This document shows positions 10,601 to 21,823 of a stretch of DNA of 64,000 bases, one piece after another (positions within the stretch are counted from its first letter, which is position 1; each line of letters begins with the position of its first letter). The stretch covers positions 65,985 to 129,984 of the forward strand of contig JANBVO010000050.1 in NCBI GenBank assembly GCA_030052745.1, read 5' to 3'. Under the pieces are notes generated by a model. That model made no database searches and was not told where the DNA came from. It was given only the letters and a program-made list of their open reading frames with translations. The stretch comes from Pleurostoma richardsiae. Its lineage: Eukaryota; Ascomycota; Sordariomycetes; Calosphaeriales; Pleurostomataceae. The position numbers were made by a program, and so were the translations under genes.

Positions 10601-13600
10601 GGGCAATAAACCAACGCTCGGTGATCGCACAGATGCAAACGGCGGGGCCGGTGGCATCGAACCGAGTTCCTCGCCGTGTCTCAACGCAATCCGTATAGAA
10701 ACTCCCCCGCTCGCTTCTTCTGCTCTCTCCTTCTCCGCGAAAGCGAACAGGTCATGAAGTTCCGCTCCTCTGGTGTCTGCCTCCTTAGCTGGAAATCTGC
10801 CTGACTGTGAGGCTATGACATATGACACAACCGTCAATGGTCATGGAATGAGGTGCCAAGCTGTTGAGCCAGGCCGGCGCCAGCGGTGGGCCCCGGCCAC
10901 GGCCAGCCTACACTAATACAGAACAAACACTAACTAACGTTAGACCGTGTCTCTCCTTCACCGCATGGCAGTTTACGACGCTTTGCTCTGCTACTGTCTC
11001 AACCTGGGGATGGATATGACACTGCTTGCGGCCCCTAGTGGAGGTAGGGACATCGACGACGCAGAATGATCTGCTCTAGTCCAGCATGCTGTGCCCAACT
11101 AGGTTGCCTGCTGAGAGGGGACAGTGCACAGGCCGATACTCATTATTCGGTCAGGGTGGTCAGATCTTGGGTCTTGGGCCTGAGCTGATGCGTGATGTGC
11201 GGCAGTGCCTGGCGTGCCTGCATCTATTCCATATCTATCGTCTACACATATGGCATAGGACATGCAAAGCCGTCCATCTGCGGAGAACAGTAATCTCATG
11301 CCTGGACCGCAACAGCGAGACGACGTCTCGTGTCTACCAGTGATCTGCATTAATCATCCTAGCATTATATCAGGTCGGGTTTTGGGACGAGCAAGGAGCG
11401 ACAACGTTGTTTGTCCTTTCCCCTTCCTCCAAGTGGCATGTCTCTCTGTCTTACCTGTCTTGCTCTTGGCCAAGGCAATCGAGATTGGCCGATCACGCAT
11501 AGATCTGAGGCCAATGCGCATCTTTCCCTCCGAGTCGCAACAGGTCGTAGGATTACTCCGTATGTACAGCAGAGTCTGACTAACAGGGGTCTAAAGTGCT
11601 TGCATACGCTAAGGGTACCGTCACGCCGACCCACGCCCGCACGCAGTGACCTCGCAGGCATGCGCGGCTCTGTTCAGGCGATGAAGGAACGGCGCAGTGA
11701 TCAACGAGGCCGGCTTCTTGTTGTCGTTAGCCTTGGGAAAGTGCGGAATGCAACTATGGCGTAACTGCGCTGCGGTGGCCGTGCACTCACGCCTAGGGAG
11801 CGCTTCATCAAGGGAGGGATAAGCGAGAGATCAGCGCGGCCGGCTCCCCTTGGCTCTCTGCACCCTGCTGAACCGTCGCGCGGTCCGGCGATGATCTGAC
11901 ACTGTCTTAGCGGCCGTTTGCCGCCTGATACTGCATGTTGATGCCGACTTGCAGCAAACCAACATATCCTCGAATGCCCTAGCGGCCACCTCCGTCGTCA
12001 TAGTCGGCCGGTCATTTTGTGTTTGCTGCTCGGCAGGACTTCATACATATGCTGCCCTGCTCATCCGCCTCTCTGGAAGCTCGGCGTGTGCCACTGTCAG
12101 AGAGGATGCAGGGCAACTCGAAGTATCAGGCATGGACTGCCAGAAGCGCAATTGTCGCTGGCCATCGCGCATTACGACCGCGAATCCTCCAGCGATTGCC
12201 CACGTCCTGAACAAGGCGTTGGGCAAAGTAACCACTCCGGTGTCTTCACAGGATAGGGGCAGAAATGGCGCGGTCGTCGGAGCAGGCGATTGCTCATGTA
12301 TGACGGCCAATGATCCCTGTTGATGTCGCAGACAGATACGCGGGCGCGTGTTCGTGCGCGGCCCTGCAACACTGCAGCCATATCAACACTTTGTGTCCAC
12401 AAGTTCGGTTGCTCCTCGCAGGTAAGAGGTAGCTGCAAGACCGGGACTCACCGTAATGCTCTGAAGCCCGGACCAACTGTCTAGAGCATCTAATTCTCAG
12501 CAGTACCTTCCGCCTTGCTGGGCAATTAGATAGACTTTGGGCTCGGCTGCAGATCCCCCGGCCGAGATGGGCAGTGACATTCCCGATCATCCCAGATTCT
12601 CCTCCAGTTTCATGTAGATGATCGCGGCGCAAGTCATCACTTTCTCCTTGACCTACAGCTCTTGGGCCTTTGATAACACTACCTCGCCGCCCTTGATAGC
12701 TTCTCCATATCAGCTGCTGTGCCTCGATCATGATACTGCTACTTTCCACCCATCTTATGCCGTCAACACCCACACGACGGGCTGTGTGCGTTTCGAAACA
12801 AGCGCCGTGGCTGCTGATCCCCAAAATCCTACGAACGAATCATGGAGCGCCACCGTACGAAGCCACCCCGTGGTCCTCTCCGCTCCCTCGGTCAATGCTC
12901 GTCGAGGTATACAAAAATGTTGGCGTACACCAAGGAGTCGGTCCTACACGAGTGCTACTTCGTATGGAAATAAGGTTCACGGCTCGCAATGGGACACGGC
13001 CACACACTCTCTTTGCATCCGAAGCTGATAAGGAGCAATCTAGGTCTTAATATCGACTGCATCTCGTGCTGTCGTCCTGGATATGGGCTCTATATTGCAG
13101 ACGCTGCTGAGGCCTTGATTGCTCTCACCCTCCTGCCTCAGTCGTGTTCGCCCAAAGGGGCAACTCGAAAGGCAGAGATGCATGTCGTGGCCATCTGTAC
13201 AGTCTCGAGTTCAAGTTGCAATCATACACCCCGTCTTGACGGTCTTTCTACAACGTAATGAAGTACCTGCAGATGGCTCACGTTCCAACATCGTAACTCG
13301 GTCTTGCAGACACTTTGTCCATGAATTTGATAGTCAAGCATCAGGATCACTTTGGCGGGTGATGACGGCTGACAAGAGAATCTATTTGGAGCTGGACAAG
13401 CCACTCGTACGACCCAGTCAGAACTGCAGCACCCCTTCTCTGCCGAGGACCGGCTCTAATTCAGAGAAGCCGCCGATGCCGAACGGCGTTTCCCTCTACT
13501 TAGCCCGCATGCAAATAGGCTTTGCAGCACGGTGCACCCCAACGCCAAGCACAAGGTACCGGGCCCGGCCACGCCACCCCCGGTGCGTTAAAGTTCAACG

Positions 13601-13650
13601 CCGTCTGCTGATCAAGGCGTCCATCTCTTCTACACCTCCTCAAGGTTCCC
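7693..13650. other. Long intergenic region upstream of C2H2 gene
   Basis: Nearly 6 kb without a supportable gene. It contains a 12-copy TGG microsatellite, several AGGTACCT palindromes near 9571, 9641 and 10173, and many short open frames on both strands with biased, unprotein-like composition. It is likely to be an extended promoter and 5' leader of the C2H2 regulator on the left side, followed by neutral DNA up to the transposon. Confidence 0.5.
9241..9276. repeat. (TGG)12 microsatellite
   Basis: Twelve perfect TGG triplets, about 1.55 kb upstream of the C2H2 gene start. Not in any supported coding frame. Confidence 0.95.
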
Positions 13651-13660
13651 AAATGTTAGC
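13651..13660 (+). repeat. Left terminal inverted repeat of Tc1-like element
   Basis: AAATGTTAGC, an exact inverted match to 14961-14970 at the other end of the element. Confidence 0.65.
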
Positions 13661-13740
13661 GTGAATACATCACCATATTCGCCCCCCAAGCCCCACATGA
13701 CCTCCACTTTACTAATCAAGTCACTCTTCTAGTAATTTCT

Positions 13741-14880
13741 ATGGAAAAATACATAAATCTAAAAATTCACAACACCACTCACATCTTCACCTTCAACTTC
13801 AACCTCACCATCATGGATATCTCCTTACTTCTCAATCCAGGCCCAACGCCCCGAACTACTAGATTTCGGTCCGGTGAACTCTCCCGAGACGAAAAAGTCG
13901 AGTGTCTCGCTCTACGGAAATATATAGGCCTTTCCTATTACGAGATTGCCCAGAAAACCGACCATTCAGTTCGTCAAGTTCAGCACGCTTGTACTACTCC
14001 TCTAACCCCTAAGAAGAATCAAGGTCGAAAAGGCTCTATTCGGACTCCTGAGAAACGGCTATTAGATGCTTGGCTACGGGCAGATAAAGCTCACGGCCTC
14101 GTTCCATAGACCGACATCCGTTTCTTTATCCCACATTTCGACTATGGTTATACAGCAATAGCCAAAGCAATGAGAGATCTAGGATTCCGACGGAGAATTC
14201 GACCGCGGAAGATTGTACGTACAAGAGCCAACAAACGTGCCAGAGTCCGTTGGTGCGAAAGAATGCTGGGACTTCGACCATTACCCGTACACTGGGAGAC
14301 TGTTACTTTCTCCGATGAGTGCTGGGCTACAAATGACCCTATGTGGAAGCAATAGGCAACGATGCATGAAACTGATAATCCTAATACTTGGGCTCTTCTC
14401 CGACGGCACCCTAACGGCTAGATGATCTAGGCTGAATTCGGTGGGAAGAAAAAAGGCTATTGTTTTATCTGGCCCAAAGAGTACGGAGGCATTAACGCAG
14501 AGAAGTATATACAATATGTACTCCCGTTAGTGCAGCAGTTCTTCATAGAGAACCCAGAACTTCAGCTTTTCCAACAGGATAACGCACCAGCCCACAGATC
14601 TAGGCTTACGAAAGAGGTCTTCCAAGCTGTTGGGATCTCTATTCTCCCTTGGCCTGCAAACTCGCCAGACCTTAATCCTATAGAAAACGTATGGTTCTGG
14701 ATGAAGGATTGGGTGGAAAAACGGTATGACCTTCAGGAATTAGAAGGAGAGGAGTTGAAGGCCGCGATTGAAGCTGCATGGGAGGTCGTTCCTGAAGACC
14801 TGTTGCTCCGGCTGGCTCATGGAATGCCAGAGCGGTTGAGGAAGGTGATTGAAGTTAAAGGGGAAAGTATCCCGTACTAA
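13741..14880 (+). pseudogene. Tc1/mariner-type DD34E transposase, four in-frame TAG stops
   Basis: One frame runs from the ATG at 13741 to TAA at 14878-14880 without any indel, but it is cut by TAG at 14107, 14353, 14419 and 14428. The N-terminal part looks like a helix-turn-helix (LSYYEIAQKTDHSVRQVQ). The catalytic triad is still readable: Asp in TFSDECW, Asp in QQDNAPAH, and Glu in NPIENVW with exactly 34 residues between the last two, which is the DD34E signature of Tc1-like elements. All four stops are TAG. Each can come from a Trp TGG or Gln CAG codon by a single C-to-T change at CpA on one strand, which fits RIP. As it stands the gene cannot make a full transposase. Confidence 0.88.
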
Positions 14881-14960
14881 ATTTTGGCTGAGAGACGCTT
14901 ATAAAATAAGGTATTTATACTTATCTGAAAAGGGTTTAGCATTTCATGTGAATGTCACGA

Positions 14961-14970
14961 GCTAACATTT
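14961..14970 (-). repeat. Right terminal inverted repeat of Tc1-like element
   Basis: GCTAACATTT, an exact inverted match to 13651-13660. Confidence 0.65.
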
Positions 14971-17095
14971 ATAAACCTTGAGGAGGTGTACGCATGCAGT
15001 ACTGACCGTACTGTCCTTTACCGTGACCGAGACACTCGGGACCTAGGCAGTCGTTCCTGAGCCGTCCGTTACACGTCAGCCCCTGACGACCGAGTCGCGC
15101 TATGCAAGTTACAAAGTGATCCCGCTTTGGGGAAGAGGTGGGAGACCGGATTTTCACCAGGGAATAACGTAGACACAGTGCCAGTATCTGGTATTTTCCA
15201 AGAATCCTTTCCATATGCTGGCTTGGACAACAAGCTCAGCGTACTAGGCTTATTGAGCTGACATGCGGTGTGTTTTCGCATGTCTCATCCTCTCCCTCTC
15301 CCCAAGTGTCTCTGCTTCACATGTCCGCCTTGAACAAGACATGTGTCCGTACGAGAGTCGACCTGCCGGCCTTGTCTCGGACGCACGCACAACGCACGCA
15401 CGTACCCTCTGTAAGACACACGACTGGACGACCTCTGCTTGCACCACATCTCTGGATCGGGATCGCGCGACGCTTAGGTGGCGGCAGCGGTCTCACCTAG
15501 CTCAAGCTGTTCCTGACCAGCCCTCCCCGTCGCTTCCGGTCTCCGCCTCCACTTTTAACCCGTTCCGGCCACCGGCGAGTCAAGGCCAGGAACATGACCT
15601 CTCTTGCCCCGTCATCGCCCGGAGCGCGGACGGGCTCACCGAGAGACTTGCACATCGTTTCGGGAACCAGGGGCAGCCCTGTTGTGCTAGATGGTCGACC
15701 TAGGTAGGTGCACTCTTCACCGCTCTTTGTGTGACGTCGTCTTCATTCCTGGGCAGCTGTCTCTTACGCTCGTATTGCCTTCCTTCCAGCTCTCTCTCTC
15801 CAGATTGCTGAACCTAAAGCAAATTAAATTATGAGAGGTGAGGTCTACGCAGTACATACTCTATGTCCAGGCAGTTGCATTGCGTACCTTATGCAGTCAC
15901 CGTTGGGCCACCGGGACAACAAGTTAGAATCCCAGATGCTATCCGCTATCCTGTGTTGGCGGGAAGCTGCCGCCTCAGGGCGGCTTAGGCTGGCTGGCAT
16001 TGTGGACCAGGCCGGCCCGGGGGGAGGTGCAAGTCTCGGGCCCCGTGTGCTCCTCCGCCTTAACTACCTCGCCCGAGACACGGCACACGTGTAGGATTTA
16101 TGTTCTATCCCTTTCCCAGCTTTCTGCTGCCGGTGCGTGCGCAGATGTCCCGCCCGTGGAGCGCCTAGAGCTGAGCAGTGGTGGCAGGGGATTGGCAGGA
16201 CAGTGTAGATCGAAGTGAGAGATAGAGTAGAGCCCACATCACTCTACCTCGTCTCTGAAACCCCACACCACACCAGTGCTTCGTTCTGGGTCGTTGTTGG
16301 GGAGTCAACTCTATCAGGAAGGTCCTCGTTCGGCTTCGATTAGCTCCGGGAAGTAACCGCCGGCCGGTATAGGAACTGCGCCGTGCGCGGCAGACACTTC
16401 TCTCAACGCATCGTTTAATCTATCGGGTACCCTGTCTAGCAAGAAAAACTCTCTGGGCACTGCCGGAACAGATGGAGATTGTCTATGGTGACCCTTTCGA
16501 TCCCAATCTGCGGTCCGCATCCCCCCTCGAGCATCTTGATATCACGCACTTCGACCATATATCTGCGCCTGAGGACGTGCACAGGCAAGTGTGAGGTAGA
16601 CGGACGTCGTTGGCACTTCCAAACTCTGGTTAAAACACCCAATAAGTAATCCATACTACGGCGAGCTAATCTCGAGCCGAGCTGAACACCGTTCTCTCAG
16701 CACGGGGTCGAAAGCAAGCAATGATGGTCGGACGACCCGTCGCAATCTCTCGACAGTAAGCCAGACAGACGTACACAGGGCGGATACAGTCCAACTTCAT
16801 TATTACCATTTTGTTGGGTCTATGTACAGTATAGAAAGGACATCCCCAAGCACCCCAAGAACGCCTCTCTCCTGTTCCCCGCCAGCCCGGGCTTGCCTAA
16901 CGAGTGAAGTTTGATGCCGCCGATCCCGTCATGGCGAGGGTTCATCCAAAAAAAGTACATATTTGGTCCGTAACTCGTGAAGATATCTCTAATTATTATT
17001 TGCGGCCGAGCCTACTTTGTTCTTCTTTCTCCAGTCCCTTTTGTGCAATCGTTCTGCCTTTCTTGACTGCTACACACACAACGTGGTGATACATC
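14971..17095. other. Intergenic region, no gene seen
   Basis: About 2.1 kb between the transposon and the membrane-protein gene. Only short, overlapping open frames are present. Part of it is presumably the 3' untranslated region of the gene at 17096. Confidence 0.5.
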
Positions 17096-18901
17096 TTACA
17101 GATCCAGCATGCTCTTGACCTGCTGCGGCGGCTGGTTGATCGAGTTCAGAGTGCCGTTGCTGGTGGTCCTCGTCACCGAGCCCATGCGAGCGCCGTCCTC
17201 GTCCTCCACGCTGCGGGTTCTACCGCGGGTGCTGCTGGCGCTGCTGTTCGGGTAGGGCGGCGGAGGTCCGTCCATCATGAGCTCCGCCCGGCGCTGCTCC
17301 GAACTGATGCTCGGCGTTGCGTTCGGGAAGAGCAAGCCCGCCGCAACCTGCAGCGTCCGCTCGGTCCGGCGCGTCTCGGACTTGCCGCCGTACGGCGTGA
17401 TGCTCGAGCGTTTCGACGCGTCGAAACCAGCCGGTACTGGCTGCCCGGACTGCGTGCGTCCCATGGAGCCCAGCTCGAAGTTGCCGTTCAGGGCCGCCTC
17501 GGCACGATCCTGCTCAGCCACGCGCGTCGCTAGCTCACGGTCGATGTTGCGAGCCGTGGCACGGCCGCCGCCAAGCTCACGGACATTGCGGGCGATACGC
17601 TCGCGCATCGATTCACCAGCGACGTGTTCACTGTTGATGCGGCGCCACCAAGCCGGCTTACGGACAAGTCCCATCTCTCGGTCGTGCTCAAGACCGCGGA
17701 TCCGGCGCTGCCGCTGCAGTTCACGGTCCTCGTTGGGTGTCACGAAGCCGTGGATAACCTGAATGATGAGAATGAGCAGGCTGGGAGCGTAGCCGCCCGC
17801 GTAGATAGCAGCGTTGTTTCCGTGGACGTTGAGCGGTGACCACTGGAATCGCCAGGCACAGAGGGCCTGATAGGCGACGAGAGCCAGGGCGAGGGGTAGC
17901 ATGAGGATGAAGCGGAACGGGGCGTATCGGAGAACACTGAATGCGCGATTGAAGAAGCCGCGGTTACGTGCACAGTAGTGCTTGATTGAGTGACGGAGGG
18001 AGACAGCCGTAACGATCCAGCAGACGAGGAGGCAGAACGCCGCCGCTTTGAAACGGCCGCCTGTCGCTGCAGGGATGGCGCGGGCGAGCGCCTGTTCCGG
18101 AGAGCGCTGTAACTCAATGCTGCTCCAGCTGCGGGGAACGACGAGGAAGAAGTTCTGTAAGGAAGGCGTAAGCCGTGCATTCTGCAACAAGATCACGGTG
18201 AAGACGGGAATCAAGGGGAGACATACCAGCCACCAGAAGAGATAAAAGATGAGGGGAAGATAGAACTCGAACATGCCCCTCCGGTCGAACTGGTGCAGGA
18301 CAAAGGGGTTCGGGTCGATATACTGGCGCTCCATCCAGCTGCCCCAGTGGCGCACGGCCTCCCAGACGGCGGCCATAGTGCCCATCTGCATCAAGAACCA
18401 AAAGAAGGTGTTCAGGACGATAGGGATTTGAGGCAGGTAGTACCGGTCGACGTCGACGTTGGTGATGAGGCTGATGAAGGACATGGCGCACACGATGATG
18501 GCCCAGTACCACTGCCAGCGGCGACCGATAGGGTAGAAGCGCTTCTCCGCAGGTAGGTAGAGGCGACCATGCTTGCGCAGGTTCATGAGCGTAAGGACTA
18601 GAACGATGCCGAAGCCGCCGAGGAAGCCAAGACCGATGGCGGAACGGGCCTGGATGTTGTTGATGGGCGAGTAACACGACGTAGAGTTGATCCAGGTACC
18701 ATTGGGGAAGAGCAGCTTGGGCGTGTAAGGCTCAAAGGTCAAAAGGCAGCGGGAGCCATTAGAGAGAGTGCCGTTGGAGAAGTACGTGTAGTTGTAGTGG
18801 TCGAGCGTGGTCAGGTTGAAGTGCAGCCCGCCGATGACGGTGTCGGTCGAGTTGTCGCCGCCGGGAAAGGCGAGAATGTCGCGAGCGTCGAAGACGGACA
18901 T
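17096..18901 (-). CDS. Fungal multi-pass membrane protein, DUF2434-like
   Basis: A single exon encodes 601 residues from the ATG at 18901, which has a good context (GCCAAGATG). An in-frame ATG at 19063 would add a low-complexity 54 residues and is less likely. The first 80 residues contain about seven N-x-S/T sites (for example DNST, FNLT, NYT, NGT, INST), pointing to a heavily glycosylated luminal or outer domain. Seven hydrophobic helices follow, roughly at residues 90-110, 132-152, 160-185, 215-245, 282-300, 318-342 and 358-382. The last 210 residues are hydrophilic, rich in Arg, Ser and Glu, and presumably cytoplasmic. The pattern fits the uncharacterised fungal DUF2434 family as I remember it; a profile search would settle that. 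The role is unknown. Confidence 0.75.
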   Translation of the reverse strand: MSVFDARDILAFPGGDNSTDTVIGGLHFNLTTLDHYNYTYFSNGTLSNGSRCLLTFEPYTPKLLFPNGTWINSTSCYSPINNIQARSAIGLGFLGGFGIVLVLTLMNLRKHGRLYLPAEKRFYPIGRRWQWYWAIIVCAMSFISLITNVDVDRYYLPQIPIVLNTFFWFLMQMGTMAAVWEAVRHWGSWMERQYIDPNPFVLHQFDRRGMFEFYLPLIFYLFWWLVCLPLIPVFTVILLQNARLTPSLQNFFLVVPRSWSSIELQRSPEQALARAIPAATGGRFKAAAFCLLVCWIVTAVSLRHSIKHYCARNRGFFNRAFSVLRYAPFRFILMLPLALALVAYQALCAWRFQWSPLNVHGNNAAIYAGGYAPSLLILIIQVIHGFVTPNEDRELQRQRRIRGLEHDREMGLVRKPAWWRRINSEHVAGESMRERIARNVRELGGGRATARNIDRELATRVAEQDRAEAALNGNFELGSMGRTQSGQPVPAGFDASKRSSITPYGGKSETRRTERTLQVAAGLLFPNATPSISSEQRRAELMMDGPPPPYPNSSASSTRGRTRSVEDEDGARMGSVTRTTSNGTLNSINQPPQQVKSMLDL

Positions 18902-19834
18902 CTTGGCGACTGGTGACGCGGTCCGCAGCTCTGCAGCTCTGCAGCCTCGCTCGCGGTGGTTGCGGATGTGCCGGGGCGAAGGGAGATGGTGTTGTTCGGC
19001 GGCGGCGGCGGCAGGAGGGGAAGAGGGGGTTGAAGCCGCAAACAACACAGGCGAGAGGCTCACTGGAAGGTTGAAGCAGGAGTGAGCAACACCGGGGACA
19101 TCTCAGGAGGAAGAAAAGAGAGAACCAAGGGCGAGAATCTTGGTGTCGGGACGGTATATGGGAGGGAAGAAAAAAGAACGGGCAGCAACAAAAACACGGA
19201 ATACGCGGAAGTGAGATGAGGGGAGAAGCCGGGCATACCGCGGTGTTGCGGACAAGGGTCTGCCGCCGGAGGTTCGGCAGCAAGGAATTTAATCACTCAC
19301 TAAGAGCGGCGGAGTGGGGGCAAATACCTGAAGTTACTGGCTGTTAGAATTGCAATTGCACGCAGGGTGTGTGGCTGACGACGGTGGTGTTAAGTTAACT
19401 TTTTCAATGCATTTCTGTCTGTCCCTTCAATATATCCCTCTCTCTGTGATTTTGTGTATTCTCTACCTATCTTACGTGGTTATAACCGACCTTGATGTTA
19501 TATCGAGACTCGACGGAAAGTGCTCGAGTATTTCCTGTCCTCCTCTCCTTCCTGATGCATTCATTCATTCTTCGCCATGGTCTCATCAGATCATCACCTC
19601 AGCCACAGCTCCCAATGCCGACACCCCGATGCCGGTGGCCCGTGCGCCCCGACGCCCCACCAAAAAGCTTAGCATCAACCTGTCAACATGTGGCTTGGCA
19701 GAATCGCCAATTGACGCCTTTCTGACCGCTTAACGAAGGCAAGTTATGCGTTTAACTCCCTTTAGCTAAGGCAGCTTGCCTTTGAATGAACACCTAATCT
19801 CCCGTGCCAGCCAGTGCCCTCCCTGCCAGTCGCC
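18902..19834. other. Divergent intergenic region
   Basis: About 930 bases between the divergent membrane-protein and COG5 genes. It should hold both promoters and leaders. The part just upstream of 18901 is CT/GA-rich. No gene is supportable. Confidence 0.55.
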
Positions 19835-21190
19835 ATGGCGAGCTCCCATAACGCCGACAACGACGACGACGAGCCCTCGTACATCGACTACGAGACCTTT
19901 CTCGCGCCCGACTTCAGCCCCGCCGCCTTCGCCAACACCCTCGTCCTCACCACCAACAACCCCAACGATGTGCCCCTCGACCTGTCCACGCCGCTGTCGC
20001 GCGTGCTCTTCGACATCCAGGAGATCGACTCCCATATCGACCTCCTGACCACCCGCGAGGCCGAGCCCCTGCTGACCCACACCAAGCAGCAGACCGACGC
20101 CAGCGGCCACATCGTCAGCGAGCTCGACGCGCAGCTCGAGTCCCTCAACAACAGCTACCAGCAGCTGCAGAAGCAGGTCATAGAGAAGCATGCCGAGGCC
20201 GACGAGGTCCGCCAGGTCGCTTCGCGTCTGTGGGAGGCCCTGAGCCTCGGTACCGCTGTTGGTCGCTGTCTGCACCTCGGCAGGCAGCTGCAGGTCCAGC
20301 ACGGCGAGGTATCAACCAGCAGCAGCGCAGCCGGGGCCGCAAAGAGAGAGGACCACCGAGCCCTCGTGCGCTGCGCTCATACCATCCTCTCCCTCCGCGA
20401 GATCCTGGACAGCCGCGCCCCGGGCGAGGAGGGCTACGGCCTCGATAGAGTCAACGCTATTCGTTCGCTGCAGGACTCAGTCCTGGCCCCCACCGAGCGC
20501 TCTGTCCGCGAGACTTCAGAGCGCATCATCCGCGAGTTCTCCATGGGCACCGCCTCGGGGACGTCGACTTTCGCGCAGGCGGAGGAGACCAAGGCGCGAA
20601 CTATCTCTGCCCTTACGACGTTATTCCTCATCTCGCCCACCGCGCTCGCCCGCGGCGAGAAGTGGACGCCGTCGCTGATGCTGCAGGCGCTCGAGGTGTA
20701 CCTGCGCACGGCGCTGCAGAGCAGCATTGCGTCGCTGGCCCGGTCACTGGCTGCGCTGCCCACCTTGGAGCGCACGCTTGCCGAGGTCAGCGCCCGGTGC
20801 CAGAACATCATCGCACTGGAGATGGTGCTCGAGTCCACACGCGCTCCCCCGCACCCGCTGCTCGTGGAGGACAAGGCCGCGGGCAACCTACTTCAGCCGC
20901 TGCTGGCCTATCTCGAGACGGGGTCGCTGCCATCCTACTTCTGGCGGACCATGGCGAGCAGTTTGTCCACGCGGGTGGTCGAGATCGTGAACCGGGGAGG
21001 CGTGTCAGCGAGGACTCTGCGGACGAACAAGAACAGTGTCGGCGATGCCATTCGGGACTGCGTCCTCAGGGGCTGCCAGCTGCCGAGCTCGATCACCGCG
21101 GGGGCTAAGAGCAAGGCAGAGAAGCCAGGTGGCTGGGAAAGGGAGGTTGCTGTGATGGTTGGCAGCGTGGTCAACAACCTCGGGCGGTAG
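19835..21190 (+). CDS. cog5: Conserved oligomeric Golgi complex subunit 5
   Basis: A component of the COG tethering complex, which acts on the cytoplasmic face of the Golgi in retrograde vesicle traffic within the Golgi. A single exon encodes 451 residues from the ATG at 19835 (MASSHN). The acidic start is followed by the family hallmark YIDYETFLAPDFSP near residue 15, the PLDLSTPLSRVLFDIQEID segment, and a long heptad-rich helical region (residues 70-120) typical of COG N-terminal coiled coils. Fungal COG5 proteins are shorter than the human one and usually end near this length. A GTG codon at 19814 is in frame but is not a likely start in a nuclear fungal gene. The gene is divergent from the membrane protein at 17096-18901. 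Confidence 0.88.
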   Translation: MASSHNADNDDDEPSYIDYETFLAPDFSPAAFANTLVLTTNNPNDVPLDLSTPLSRVLFDIQEIDSHIDLLTTREAEPLLTHTKQQTDASGHIVSELDAQLESLNNSYQQLQKQVIEKHAEADEVRQVASRLWEALSLGTAVGRCLHLGRQLQVQHGEVSTSSSAAGAAKREDHRALVRCAHTILSLREILDSRAPGEEGYGLDRVNAIRSLQDSVLAPTERSVRETSERIIREFSMGTASGTSTFAQAEETKARTISALTTLFLISPTALARGEKWTPSLMLQALEVYLRTALQSSIASLARSLAALPTLERTLAEVSARCQNIIALEMVLESTRAPPHPLLVEDKAAGNLLQPLLAYLETGSLPSYFWRTMASSLSTRVVEIVNRGGVSARTLRTNKNSVGDAIRDCVLRGCQLPSSITAGAKSKAEKPGGWEREVAVMVGSVVNNLGR

Positions 21191-21823
21191 ATCTGCGGCA
21201 CTACGATCGAGGGCCCTGGCAAGGCGCGATGATGCTCAGTCACCGACCCGAGCCCTTCAGTGGCCAGACGCGGCATGGCTCTGTATGGACGTCGCCAATA
21301 GCATGCTCGGCGTCGCGAGCTTCAAAGACCCCGATTTGGCCGGGTGAGCACAGCTTTCATGGATCGTCTCTGGACCAGTCAAATGTCTCAGTTTTCAGCC
21401 CGGCGATGTTGCTGTTCAACACCCGATCCAGAGGGTGATTGAATTCCCTAGCGAGATACCCGCGTGTCAGTTACGCTTTAGGTCTCTATGGTGTGGTAGT
21501 TGGCGGGGTCCGTAGACAGCCCAACGACTGCGTGGATGCCACTCAGTGGCTGCTCCCCGACACCCTCCTCGAGTTGTCCTGATACAAATCATGTGATCGC
21601 ATCGAGTCACTAGGCGCCATCTGTTTCCCGTTGTTGTCCCTCGCCTCTGCTGTGTGTCTTGACCTCCCCTTCTCTGTCTCATGCCGAGCATGTTCTGTCT
21701 GTGTTTCGCTCACTATGTCGATGTCTGCTCCTGAATTAAAACTACAATCTCGGACTGGGGCGCGCTCGTTTTTGTTGAGTCGAGCGTTTCCATCTCATGC
21801 GCCAGGTTCTTGAAACAGTAAAA
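21191..21823. other. Intergenic region
   Basis: About 630 bases between COG5 and the HET gene. The last 200 bases are rich in C and T, as in many fungal promoters and leaders. No gene is seen. Confidence 0.55.

Larger units (their letters stand above)
13651..14970 (+). mobile_element. Tc1/mariner-type DNA transposon, decayed
   Basis: A 1,320-base element. Its ends carry the inverted pair AAATGTTAGC (13651-13660) and its complement (14961-14970). The next bases are only partly similar (GTGA close to each end), so the terminal repeat is short or eroded. The inside is filled by one transposase-like frame, broken by stops. The expected TA target duplication is not evident on both sides, so the exact boundary is uncertain. 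The base composition is more AT-rich than the neighbouring genes, as expected for a repeat hit by point mutation. Confidence 0.75.

Noticed and set aside
12618-13664. Overlapping plus-strand open frames left of the transposon
   Set aside because: No domain, no splice structure and no conserved look. Treated as non-coding.
18902-19063. 54-residue N-terminal extension of the seven-helix protein
   Set aside because: Low-complexity Ala/Pro/Arg text. The ATG at 18901 has the better context and starts the conserved-looking part.
19814-19834. Earlier GTG start for COG5
   Set aside because: GTG is not an expected start in a fungal nuclear gene. The ATG at 19835 opens the protein normally.
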